Part shown: positions 1 to 5,707 of the stretch, one piece after another | Layout of the letters: each line of letters opens with the position of its first letter | How positions within the stretch are numbered: position 1 is the first letter of the stretch | NCBI GenBank assembly: GCA_900547015.1 | Contig: URFD01000089.1 | Location: 1-6,397, forward strand | Reading direction: 5' to 3' | From: an uncultured Oscillospiraceae bacterium | GTDB lineage: Bacteria; Bacillota; Clostridia; Oscillospirales; Ruminococcaceae | DNA length: 6,397 bases | The notes under the pieces: generated by a model | Databases searched by the model: none | Seen by the model: only the letters and a program-made list of their open reading frames with translations | What the model was told of the DNA's origin: nothing | Position numbers and translations under genes: made by a program

Positions 1-190
1 GTGCTGTCAGCAGGGCAGTATGAATAAAAGGGTATCAGATTTTTTACAAAATATCAAGATACCTGTTTGCGCTTTTTGCGCCTTTTTCTTCTGCACCGCA
101 CAATTTTAAAAATTACACCGACGAGAAAGCCGACTTTTCCTCTAATACAGTGTCTGTTTTTCGCCAGATTATTCCATGCTCCTGCAAAAG
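1..190. other. Left-edge region without a convincing gene
   Basis: No reading frame here has a recognisable product. The first bases stay open on the plus strand (frame 1 reads V-L-S-A-G-Q-Y-E, then TAA at 25-27), so they could be the 3' end of a convergent plus-strand gene lying mostly outside the window. That tail is too short to test. An imperfect AT-rich dyad follows: GGTATC (31-36) pairs with GATACC (58-63), and GAT (38-40) with ATC (53-55). Next comes GCGC-TTTTT-GCGC with a T-rich run on the plus strand. Together these could be a weak terminator for such a gene, or an operator, but neither is secure. Confidence 0.3.
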
Positions 191-260
191 AAACACAAAA
201 AAGAGGATTTTCTTCCCGACTGCCGCAATTTGGGCAGCCATCAGGGTCGAAAATCCTCTT
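191..260 (-). terminator. Long-stem intrinsic terminator after the 291-941 lipoprotein gene
   Basis: A perfect 12-base inverted repeat (AAGAGGATTTTC at 201-212 against 249-260) encloses a second small stem (CTGCC at 220-224 with GGCAG at 233-237). Read on the minus strand, the outer stem is followed directly by TTTT and then GTGTTT (200-191). The position, about 30 bases past the lipoprotein stop, and the U-tract fit a Rho-independent terminator. The 36-base stretch inside the outer stem is longer than usual, so the element is more elaborate than a simple hairpin. Confidence 0.8.
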
Positions 261-290
261 GTTGTTATGCGCTTGAGCCGTTATCGAACG

Positions 291-941
291 CTAGTCAAAG
301 TATCTGTCCACAATCTTTTCGGCGCGGTCCATCTCAGAGTCATAGCCCTGAGCGGAATCGCCCGCAATCACCAGAAACAGATAGTTTCCCTTTTCGATGA
401 TTCGGCCTGCCTGCGCCTTGTCATACTGGTCGGGCAGGTATTCCTGAAAGTTTTTGATGACCTCATTCTTGCGGTTTTCCAGCGCCTGACGAACCTTGTC
501 CACCTTGCCGTCCTTCACCTTAACCCCAATCATGTGGTCTGCGGAGGTGTTGACCGCCGAATATTCCCCGTAGTATTCCTCGATGTCTGCCGGGTCCAAG
601 CCAAACACCTCCTGCAAGCTGGTCTCATCCAGCTTTTGCGGCACAGCGATGCCCAGCGCTTCGCCCAGCTCCATGATGACATCCTGAATCCGGCTGCCTG
701 CCGCCATCAGCATCCCCTGCTCCTGCTCCATCAGGTCTTGAGCGGCCCTTGCTCCGTCTTTGGCGGTATCCTTTGCCGCCTTGCCTGCGCGGTCTGCCGC
801 CTGCTTTCCTTCCTCTGCTGCGCGCTGCACCGCACTGCCGGCACGGTTTTCCACACGGCCCACCCTGCCCTGTTCTGCACAGCCCGTCAGCATCGCTCCA
901 ATCAGCATTACCGTCAAGGTCAGTCCTGTTATTTTTTTCAT
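291..941 (-). CDS. DUF4358-type lipoprotein with Ala/Lys-rich linker
   Basis: A 216-residue predicted lipoprotein of unknown function. Residues 1-20 form a Lys-initiated hydrophobic signal peptide ending in the lipobox L-T-G-C, so Cys21 should be lipidated and the protein anchored to the outer face of the membrane. Residues 25-75 are rich in Ala, Lys, Arg and Glu (KAAKDTAKDGARAA) and look like a long amphipathic helix or spacer. Residues about 82-216 resemble the DUF4358 domain: FGLD-x-x-D-I-E-E-Y near 113-123, GKV near 145, and a hydrophobic strand GNYLFLVIAGD at 185-195. This part aligns almost without gaps to the C-terminal half of the lipoprotein at 5792-6361, so the two are distant paralogues. 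The start is supported by GAGGAA eight or so bases upstream. A weak candidate promoter lies at 1014-1042, and the gene ends at a strong terminator. The family name comes from recognition of the pattern, not a search. Confidence 0.85.
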   Translation of the reverse strand: MKKITGLTLTVMLIGAMLTGCAEQGRVGRVENRAGSAVQRAAEEGKQAADRAGKAAKDTAKDGARAAQDLMEQEQGMLMAAGSRIQDVIMELGEALGIAVPQKLDETSLQEVFGLDPADIEEYYGEYSAVNTSADHMIGVKVKDGKVDKVRQALENRKNEVIKNFQEYLPDQYDKAQAGRIIEKGNYLFLVIAGDSAQGYDSEMDRAEKIVDRYFD

Positions 942-988
942 CTGATTTCCTCGTTTCGTATGATAAAATAAAAAGAGAATTTTTCTGG

Positions 989-1008
989 TGCGTCCTTTGG
1001 AAAACGCA
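989..1008 (-). other. Hairpin at the predicted 5' end of the lipoprotein mRNA
   Basis: TGCGT and ACGCA (five base pairs, extendable by G-U pairs) enclose the sequence between them. The hairpin begins almost exactly where transcription from the -10 element at 1014-1019 would start. A 5'-terminal stem of this kind can stabilise an mRNA against decay. No riboswitch fold is recognisable. Chance is not excluded for a stem this short. Confidence 0.35.
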
Positions 1009-1013
1009 GTATT

Positions 1014-1042
1014 ATTGTATGCGCTCCCAATCTCTTTTAATC
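1014..1042 (-). promoter_or_regulatory. Candidate promoter for the 291-941 lipoprotein gene
   Basis: On the minus strand TACAAT (1019-1014) matches five of six sigma-A -10 bases. The -35 position at 17-base spacing reads GATTAA (1042-1037), a poor match to TTGACA, so the promoter is weak, uses another sigma factor, or needs an activator. Predicted transcription start is near 1008, leaving a leader of roughly 65 bases. The location between the ligA end and the lipoprotein start is the right place. Confidence 0.4.
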
Positions 1043-1084
1043 TTACCCCGACGATGGAATAATCCTGATGCCGGTGCTGCCTCT

Positions 1085-1111
1085 TGCTGGAAAGAGCAGG
1101 CTCTTCTGCTC
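1085..1111 (-). terminator. Possible weak terminator directly behind ligA
   Basis: GAGCAG (1094-1099) and CTGCTC (1106-1111) form a six-base stem with a six-base loop that begins right after the ligA stop codon. On the minus strand it is followed by only TTT before CCAGC, so the U-tract is poor. It may be inefficient or act mainly as a 3' mRNA end stabiliser. Some read-through into the downstream lipoprotein gene is plausible. Confidence 0.35.
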
Positions 1112-3088
1112 CTAGCGCAGCATTTCAAGAAGCTGTGCTTCGGTGAGGACGGTAATTCCCAGCTCGTTTGCTTTTTCCAGCTTGGAGCCGGCTTCCTCGC
1201 CCGCTACCACATAGCTGGTCTTTTTGGAAACCGAGGAGGATACCTTGCCGCCCTGTGCCTCAATCATCTCTTTGGCTTCGGTTCGCTTCAGGGTCGGCAG
1301 CGTGCCGGTCAGGACAAAGGTTTGTCCCTCCAAGCGATTTCCGGCGCGGACCTTTTTGCTTTCCATATTGATGCCAGCCTGTTCCAATCGTTTTATCTGG
1401 TTTTGGTTTTCCTCCGCCGCCAAAAAGCTGACCACGCTCTGCGCCACGATTTCCCCAAATCCTTCAATCGCAACCAGCTGCTCGGTCGTAGCCTCCATCA
1501 GCTTTTCCATACTGCCAAAATGCTCCGCCAGCTGAGCGGCTGTCTTTTCGCCGATATTGGGGATTCCCAGCGCGAAGATTACCTTGGAAAGGTCATTCTG
1601 CTTGGAACGCTCCAAAGACGCCATCAGGTTTGCCGCGCTCTTTTTGCCCATCCGCTCCAGCGAGGCAATCTGCTCCTCCTGAAGGCCGTACAAGTCCGCC
1701 GGTGAGGACACCCATCCGGCATTGACCAGCCCGTCCAGAACTGCCGGGCCCATTCCATCAATGTCCATTGCGTCCCGGGAGGAGAAGTGAATCAGGTTTC
1801 GCATCAGCTGTGCCGGACACTGCATATTGGGGCAGTAAGCCGCCGCTACTCCTTCTTCCCGAACGATTCGGGTATGGCAGGAAGGGCAGTACTCCGGCAG
1901 TCGATACACCGGCTGGCCACAATGCTCCGCAACAGCAACCACCTCCGGAATGATATCCCCTGCCTTTCGGACGATGATGCGGTCGCCGACTGCAATCTGC
2001 TTTTCATCGATAAAGTCCTGATTGTGCAGTACCGCACGGCTGACCGTGGTTCCTGCCAGCTGAATTGGCTCGAACACTGCCGTCGGTGTCAGGGCTCCGG
2101 TGCGTCCCACCTTGACTTCGACATCCAGAAGGGTGGTGACCTTCTCCTCCGGCGGATATTTAAACGCCACCGCCCATTTCGGGAATTTTGCGGTTGCACC
2201 CAGCTGTTCCCTTTGGCGAAGGTCGTCCACCTTCACCACCGCTCCGTCAATATCAAAGCCGTAGCTTCCGCGGTTTTCTCCAATCTTCCGGATTTCGTCC
2301 ACCGCCTGCTGGATGGTGCTGACCTGACGGTAGGACGGGGAAACCTGAAAGCCCAGCTCCTTGAGCAGGTCCAAGGATTCCTTGTGTCCTGCAACCTCCA
2401 AGCCCTGTGCCTGCTGAAGATTAAAGACAAAAATATCCAGTCCGCGCTGTGCGGTCACCTTTGGATTTTTCTGTCGCAGAGAGCCTGCCGCCGCATTTCG
2501 CGGATTTTTAAAGGGCTTTTCCTCCCGCAGTTCCTGCTGGGCAACCACCTTTTCAAAGCTGGAAACCGGCATATAGACCTCTCCGCGCACCTCCAAAAAC
2601 GGAATCGGGCGGGCCAGCCGCAGCGGTACCGAGCGAATTGTGCGGATATTTTCGGTCACATCCTCCCCGACAAATCCATCTCCGCGGGTCGAGCCCCGAA
2701 CCAGCACGCCGTCGCGGTATTCCAGCGAAACCGAAAGTCCGTCAATCTTCGGCTCTACCACATACACCGGGTCTGCAATCGTTTCCCGAACGCGGGCATC
2801 GAAGTCCAGCACCTCCTGCTCCGAAAAGACGTCCTGCAAGGAACCCATCTGAACGGTATGCTCGACCTCTGCAAAGCTGTTGGAGGCTCTTCCGCCCACG
2901 CGATGGGTCGGCGAATCCGGGGTGAGCAGCTCGGGGAAGGCTTCCTCCAAATCGATTAGCTGGTGCATCAGCCGGTCAAATTCATAGTCGCTGATTGCCG
3001 GGTCATCCTGCTCGTAATACAGCTTGCTGTAATATTCTATCTTTTCTCGCAGCTCTGATACCTGCTGCCTTGCTTTTTCCAATTCCAT
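1112..3088 (-). CDS. ligA: NAD-dependent DNA ligase LigA
   Basis: Seals nicks between 3'-OH and 5'-phosphate ends using NAD+, joining Okazaki fragments and finishing repair; cytoplasmic and normally essential. From the chosen start the protein has 658 residues, close to the usual 650-680. Domain order is complete: Ia region with Y-Y near residues 21-25 and D-Y-E-F-D near 34-38; adenylation domain with catalytic Lys114 in E-P-K-I-D-G and later D-G-A-V-V-K-V-D and K-F-P-K-W-A; OB fold with V-G-R-T-G-A-L-T-P; a zinc finger with Cys401, Cys404, Cys419 and Cys424; helix-hairpin-helix repeats (for example N-I-G-E-K-T-A); and a C-terminal BRCT domain from about residue 588. All key residues are present. 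An ATG at 3115 would add nine residues, but it has no ribosome site, while the ATG at 3088 has GGAGAG eight bases ahead. A strong promoter precedes it, so it need not depend on yunB transcription. Confidence 0.98.
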   Translation of the reverse strand: MELEKARQQVSELREKIEYYSKLYYEQDDPAISDYEFDRLMHQLIDLEEAFPELLTPDSPTHRVGGRASNSFAEVEHTVQMGSLQDVFSEQEVLDFDARVRETIADPVYVVEPKIDGLSVSLEYRDGVLVRGSTRGDGFVGEDVTENIRTIRSVPLRLARPIPFLEVRGEVYMPVSSFEKVVAQQELREEKPFKNPRNAAAGSLRQKNPKVTAQRGLDIFVFNLQQAQGLEVAGHKESLDLLKELGFQVSPSYRQVSTIQQAVDEIRKIGENRGSYGFDIDGAVVKVDDLRQREQLGATAKFPKWAVAFKYPPEEKVTTLLDVEVKVGRTGALTPTAVFEPIQLAGTTVSRAVLHNQDFIDEKQIAVGDRIIVRKAGDIIPEVVAVAEHCGQPVYRLPEYCPSCHTRIVREEGVAAAYCPNMQCPAQLMRNLIHFSSRDAMDIDGMGPAVLDGLVNAGWVSSPADLYGLQEEQIASLERMGKKSAANLMASLERSKQNDLSKVIFALGIPNIGEKTAAQLAEHFGSMEKLMEATTEQLVAIEGFGEIVAQSVVSFLAAEENQNQIKRLEQAGINMESKKVRAGNRLEGQTFVLTGTLPTLKRTEAKEMIEAQGGKVSSSVSKKTSYVVAGEEAGSKLEKANELGITVLTEAQLLEMLR

Positions 3089-3096
3089 GTTCTGTT

Positions 3097-3102
3097 CTCT
3101 CC
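3097..3102 (-). promoter_or_regulatory. Ribosome binding site that fixes the ligA start
   Basis: GGAGAG on the minus strand stands eight bases before the ATG at 3088-3086. The upstream in-frame ATG at 3115 has no purine-rich site ahead of it (CTCCGAAAA precedes it), and this ribosome site would lie inside that longer frame. The 658-residue form is therefore preferred. Confidence 0.8.
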
Positions 3103-3139
3103 ATCCCAATTTCATTTTTCGGAGTTTGATGTTGCACCT

Positions 3140-3168
3140 ATTATAGCAATTTTGCCATGAAAAATCAA
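3140..3168 (-). promoter_or_regulatory. Sigma-A-type promoter for ligA
   Basis: On the minus strand TTGATT (3168-3163, four of six consensus bases) is followed by a 17-base spacer and a perfect TATAAT (3145-3140). Predicted transcription starts near 3133, giving a leader of about 45 bases. It sits in the 96-base gap between yunB and ligA, and gives the ligase vegetative expression independent of the sporulation gene upstream. Confidence 0.85.
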
Positions 3169-3184
3169 AGGCTATTCCAGAATT

Positions 3185-3826
3185 TCAAGGCTTTGCCTGC
3201 GTTTCCAGACAGACCCTCGGCACCTCTCCCGCAATCAGACGCTCCTCCAACAGGAAGCTGGTATCCACCTGCGAGACTGCCTGCCGCCTTCCCAGCAGCC
3301 CGGCCATGCTTGCCTGCACCCGCAGGCGGACTCGATAAACGGTTTGGTTGATTCCGGCGGAGGAAAAGTCCTGCTCAAACGACACCTCCGCACAGCTGTA
3401 CGGGCAGAGGAGAAAGGGCAGAGTTGGCCCTCTGCCATGGAACAGCGGCCCTCCGAAAATCGTTCCAATCGGAATCGACAGGGTTGTTCCGGAGCAACCT
3501 GCCAGCTGCTCAGACAGGGCGACGGTGAGCCTCGTTTTCAGGGCATTGACTGCGGGAACATCCAGCCCGACCGATCGAACCTTGCCGTCGTCGCTGTAAT
3601 CCACTCTGGAAAAAGGCCCAGGATTTTCTGAGAGGCATTGGGCAACCTGTTCGTGAATCAGCTGCTGAAGCATCCGATTGCCTTCCAGCCGGGCTGCCTG
3701 TCTGAGAACCGGCTCGATGCGCAGCTGGACGGCATGGAGCAGTAAAATCAAAATCGTTAAAAACAGGCTCCATACCAGCAATCGGTAATGGCGTTCCCAC
3801 CACCTGCGTCCCAAGCGCTTCCTCAT
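3185..3826 (-). CDS. yunB: Sporulation protein YunB
   Basis: A 213-residue protein matching the YunB family, known from Bacillus subtilis as a sigma-E-controlled sporulation gene of unsettled biochemical role. Residues 1-16 are strongly basic (RKRLGRRWW), followed by one membrane segment at about 17-34, so the bulk should lie outside the cytoplasm of the compartment that makes it. Conserved-looking parts include an Asn/Ala region near 91-100, G-T-I-F-G-G-P-L-F near 121-129, H-G-R-G-P-T-L-P at 130-137, S-A-G-I-N-Q-T-V-Y at 156-164, and a C-terminal stretch ending I-A-G-E-V-P. It is a little shorter than the Bacillus protein (about 254). A longer frame opens at 3916, but its first codons overlap the upstream terminator. 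The ATG at 3826 has GGGAGGGAG eight bases ahead. Family assignment is by recognised motifs. Two Cys (141, 145) sit in the core region. Confidence 0.9.
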   Translation of the reverse strand: MRKRLGRRWWERHYRLLVWSLFLTILILLLHAVQLRIEPVLRQAARLEGNRMLQQLIHEQVAQCLSENPGPFSRVDYSDDGKVRSVGLDVPAVNALKTRLTVALSEQLAGCSGTTLSIPIGTIFGGPLFHGRGPTLPFLLCPYSCAEVSFEQDFSSAGINQTVYRVRLRVQASMAGLLGRRQAVSQVDTSFLLEERLIAGEVPRVCLETQAKP

Positions 3827-3834
3827 CAGCCGTT

Positions 3835-3843
3835 CTCCCTCCC
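3835..3843 (-). promoter_or_regulatory. Ribosome binding site that fixes the yunB start
   Basis: GGGAGGGAG on the minus strand is eight bases upstream of the ATG at 3826. The upstream in-frame ATG at 3916 has no such site and lies within the terminator stem of the preceding transcript. Confidence 0.75.
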
Positions 3844-3875
3844 ATGCAGAAGTTTTGTCCCCAAGGGCTTTTTTT

Positions 3876-3883
3876 ATTATATG
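3876..3883 (-). promoter_or_regulatory. Candidate yunB promoter (-10 element)
   Basis: The minus strand reads CATATAAT just downstream of the preceding terminator. It contains a perfect sigma-A -10 hexamer (TATAAT) and also resembles the sigma-E -10 (CATACAnT), which would suit a mother-cell sporulation gene. The -35 region is largely the terminator U-tract and matches neither consensus well. Which sigma factor reads it cannot be decided from sequence. The predicted leader is about 43 bases. Confidence 0.5.
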
Positions 3884-3891
3884 CCGAACGC

Positions 3892-3945
3892 AAAAAAAAG
3901 AACCACCGCCGGACACCGGGAATTTCCCTGTGTCCTCGATGGCTC
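3892..3945 (-). terminator. Two-tier intrinsic terminator after the DUF1576 / 115-residue gene pair
   Basis: In minus-strand order, GAGCCATC (3945-3938) pairs with GGTGGTTC (3907-3900) using two G-U pairs. Nested inside is GGACAC (3935-3930) with GTGTCC (3916-3911), one mismatch, then GGGA with TCCC around a three-base loop. Eight T follow at once (3899-3892). This is a strong Rho-independent terminator, 24 bases after the stop of the upstream gene. A further copy of the 5' arm, CCGGACAC at 3968-3961, could compete for the same 3' arm. Confidence 0.88.
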
Positions 3946-3968
3946 CTCTGTGTGTTTTTAGTGTCCGG

Positions 3969-4316
3969 TTAGAATGCGCGGAAAAGATTGAGGGTCACAT
4001 ACCCTTCACAGATATGAACCTCCGCCGAGTCAATCATCGCACCCACCAGAATCAGCTCGTTCTCATCCTGATAGTTTCCGCTGCCGGTCAGTCCCCAGTA
4101 GCTTTCCTCGATTTCCGGTGCACGGCCGCGCGTCAGATTTTCCTCCAAATGCTCGACGGCGCGCTGCATCTTCACATCGAAGTCACTGGCAAAAAAGATT
4201 TCAAATCCCTTTGGAGTCTGTTTAATCTTGACCACCATATCGCTTCCCCCAACGGAGAAGAAAAAGGTGGTCAGCTCGTCCACGATGGTGGTCACTTTTT
4301 TCTTGGTATACAGCAT
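3969..4316 (-). CDS. Conserved-looking 115-residue protein of unknown function
   Basis: I do not recognise this family. The protein is small, without a signal peptide or membrane segment, so probably cytoplasmic. It shows an N-terminal helix (T-I-V-D-E-L-T-T-F-F-F at 10-20), then S-V-G-G-S-D, a likely beta hairpin (V-V-K-I-K and G-F-E-I-F-F-A-S-D), an acidic helix near 49-63 (R-A-V-E-H-L-E-E-N-L), a polar middle, and a C-terminal helix-strand unit (L-I-L-V-G-A-M-I-D-S-A-E-V, then Y-V-T-L-N-L-F). The alternating helix and strand order faintly recalls the ATP-lid-less GHKL/HATPase fold, but no nucleotide-binding motif is visible, so this is only a suggestion. AGAGGG stands eight bases before the start. 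It follows the DUF1576 gene by 66 bases with no terminator or promoter seen between, and a strong terminator follows, so the two are probably co-transcribed and may be functional partners. Confidence 0.8.
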   Translation of the reverse strand: MLYTKKKVTTIVDELTTFFFSVGGSDMVVKIKQTPKGFEIFFASDFDVKMQRAVEHLEENLTRGRAPEIEESYWGLTGSGNYQDENELILVGAMIDSAEVHICEGYVTLNLFRAF

Positions 4317-4382
4317 ATTGCAAACCCTCTCTTTATCTACTGTTCGTCAGTGCCGGTCCTCTGCCGCAAAAACAAATTCCGG

Positions 4383-5654
4383 TTAGCGCTGATCTTTTCG
4401 TTTTTGAATCGTCTCGATGATTGGCACCATAATCAGCGCCAGAATTCCTGCTGAGAATCCATTGTTGTACAGGTTGAGCCCCCCGTGCAGGATGCCGGTG
4501 TTGAGTACCATCGAGGAGTGCAGGAATCCCACCAGAACGCCATACTGCCAGCCAAACTGACCGCTGATTGGCGCCAGCGAGGTGCTGAACAGCGCAGCCA
4601 GCTGGACGCTCGGGTCGTTGATATTCCATACCTTGACCAGCGACCCCAGATACACACCGCCCACCACTGGGATGATGTTGCGCAGGTGCTTACCGAAGGC
4701 GCCGAAGCCGATGATGGTAAAAATTCCGCCCATTGTGGCACCGTTGATGGTACCGCCTGTGATCAGGATATAGGAAACGGCAAAAATCCCTAAGCTGCCC
4801 ATGTTAAACAGGGTCAGCGGGAGACCGTCCAGCAGGATAAAATCCGCAACCAGACGACCGGAATGGCGGTAGATTCGCCGAATCATCTTTTTGTCATCCA
4901 GCATCAGCCACCCGGCAGCCAACAGAGCCGCAGAAAGGAGGTACAAATATCCCACAACCACCCAGTTGTTTTCATAGGTCCAAACCAGATTGGAGGTGGT
5001 TTCATAGCCCAGCGACTTCATCACCGACACCAGCAGCGTACCAATCAGCCCTGCGGCAAATCCGACGTTGTAGAGGTTATAACCCTGATGAACCCTCAGA
5101 CAATAGGTTGCCAGCGGCGGCAACAAAAATCCTATGATGGTGCCAAATACAATCGCCGCAATCAGCTTGCCCAAAAGGTGATCCGATATCAGCGCCACCT
5201 CTGTAATCATCGGGGCCAGGGCGGTGCCGTACAGCGCAATGTAGACATACTTGGAAAAGCTTTCCCGCTGTTCTTTGGAAAACAGATAGACGCCCAAAAT
5301 GATGGGCCAGATATTGGCGATGTTTTTTCCAAACATCGAGAATCCCGCCATCAAAAAAACGCACGCTATGGTTGCACCGTTAATCATCGCATGGCTTCGC
5401 TTGACAATCAGAATGGAGGCCGCCATAATCAGGCCCGAATTCATAAACATTGCACCGAAGCCGCCGACACTGCTGTAGTCGGTAATCAGCCCGTCCGGGT
5501 GCAGGATAATCCTCCAGATACCCTGCGCGATGCCCACCGGGGTGTCAAAAAAGAATGCGAACAGAATCATTGAAATTGCTGTCATCCACAGCATTCGTTC
5601 GATTTGGGATGCTGTGCTGGATTTTCCGTTGGTTGGAATATCGATAGCGCCCAC
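4383..5654 (-). CDS. DUF1576 family polytopic membrane protein
   Basis: An integral membrane protein of unknown function (423 residues from the GTG used here). It has about 13-14 hydrophobic segments and two clearly homologous halves, roughly residues 63-212 and 276-412. Paired motifs are I-N-G-A-T (91-95 and 303-307), F-G-K (108-110 and 320-322), L-A-P (146-148 and 360-362) and N-L-Y-N-x-G-F (193-199 and 394-400). Such duplicated halves with Gly/Asn-rich motifs within membrane segments are typical of transporters and channels; the substrate cannot be read from sequence. The start is uncertain. The reading frame extends to a TTG at 5723, but that codon is part of the -35 box. AAGGAG at 5661-5656 is the only good ribosome site, yet it lies one base before the GTG at 5654 and ten before an ATC at 5645. 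An ATG at 5594 lacks a ribosome site and would remove 20 residues, just before the first membrane segment. It probably shares a transcript with the 115-residue gene. Confidence 0.88.
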   Translation of the reverse strand: MGAIDIPTNGKSSTASQIERMLWMTAISMILFAFFFDTPVGIAQGIWRIILHPDGLITDYSSVGGFGAMFMNSGLIMAASILIVKRSHAMINGATIACVFLMAGFSMFGKNIANIWPIILGVYLFSKEQRESFSKYVYIALYGTALAPMITEVALISDHLLGKLIAAIVFGTIIGFLLPPLATYCLRVHQGYNLYNVGFAAGLIGTLLVSVMKSLGYETTSNLVWTYENNWVVVGYLYLLSAALLAAGWLMLDDKKMIRRIYRHSGRLVADFILLDGLPLTLFNMGSLGIFAVSYILITGGTINGATMGGIFTIIGFGAFGKHLRNIIPVVGGVYLGSLVKVWNINDPSVQLAALFSTSLAPISGQFGWQYGVLVGFLHSSMVLNTGILHGGLNLYNNGFSAGILALIMVPIIETIQKRKDQR

Positions 5655-5689
5655 TCTCCTTCTTACAAACTGTTGGAACCTTAATTTTC

Positions 5690-5707
5690 CTCTATTGTAA
5701 TATAGAG
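5690..5707. promoter_or_regulatory. Operator-like dyad over the DUF1576 promoter -10
   Basis: CTCTAT (5690-5695) and ATAGAG (5702-5707) form a perfect six-base inverted repeat around a six-base centre. It covers the -10 hexamer (5694-5699) and part of the spacer, the place where a repressor would block RNA polymerase. No regulator gene is present in the window. The element is AT-rich and short, so chance is possible. Confidence 0.35.

Noticed and set aside
205..290. C-P-N-C-G-like zinc-ribbon motif in frame beyond the lipoprotein stop on the minus strand
   Set aside because: It comes from the terminator stem-loop sequence read past the TAG. Nothing suggests stop read-through, and no start precedes it.
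150..971. Plus-strand open frame of 273 codons opposite the left lipoprotein gene
   Set aside because: Antisense to a gene with a clear signal peptide, lipobox and ribosome site. The frame runs through the terminator and shows no domain.
1787..2959. Long plus-strand open frame of 390 codons opposite ligA
   Set aside because: It lies wholly antisense to the conserved ligA domains, has Arg/His/Leu-rich composition typical of shadow frames, and matches no known protein pattern.
3855..3890. Plus-strand CCCC-AA-GGGC followed by seven T as a terminator
   Set aside because: The loop would be only two bases and no plus-strand gene leads into it. The T run is better explained as part of the yunB leader on the other strand.
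3827..3916. 30-residue N-terminal extension of yunB from the ATG at 3916
   Set aside because: It would begin inside the upstream terminator and before the -10 element, has no ribosome site, and reads as non-conserved sequence; the ATG at 3826 has a strong site.
4863..5573. Plus-strand open frame of 236 codons opposite DUF1576
   Set aside because: Gln/His/Asn-rich shadow of a conserved membrane protein; no ribosome site or motif.
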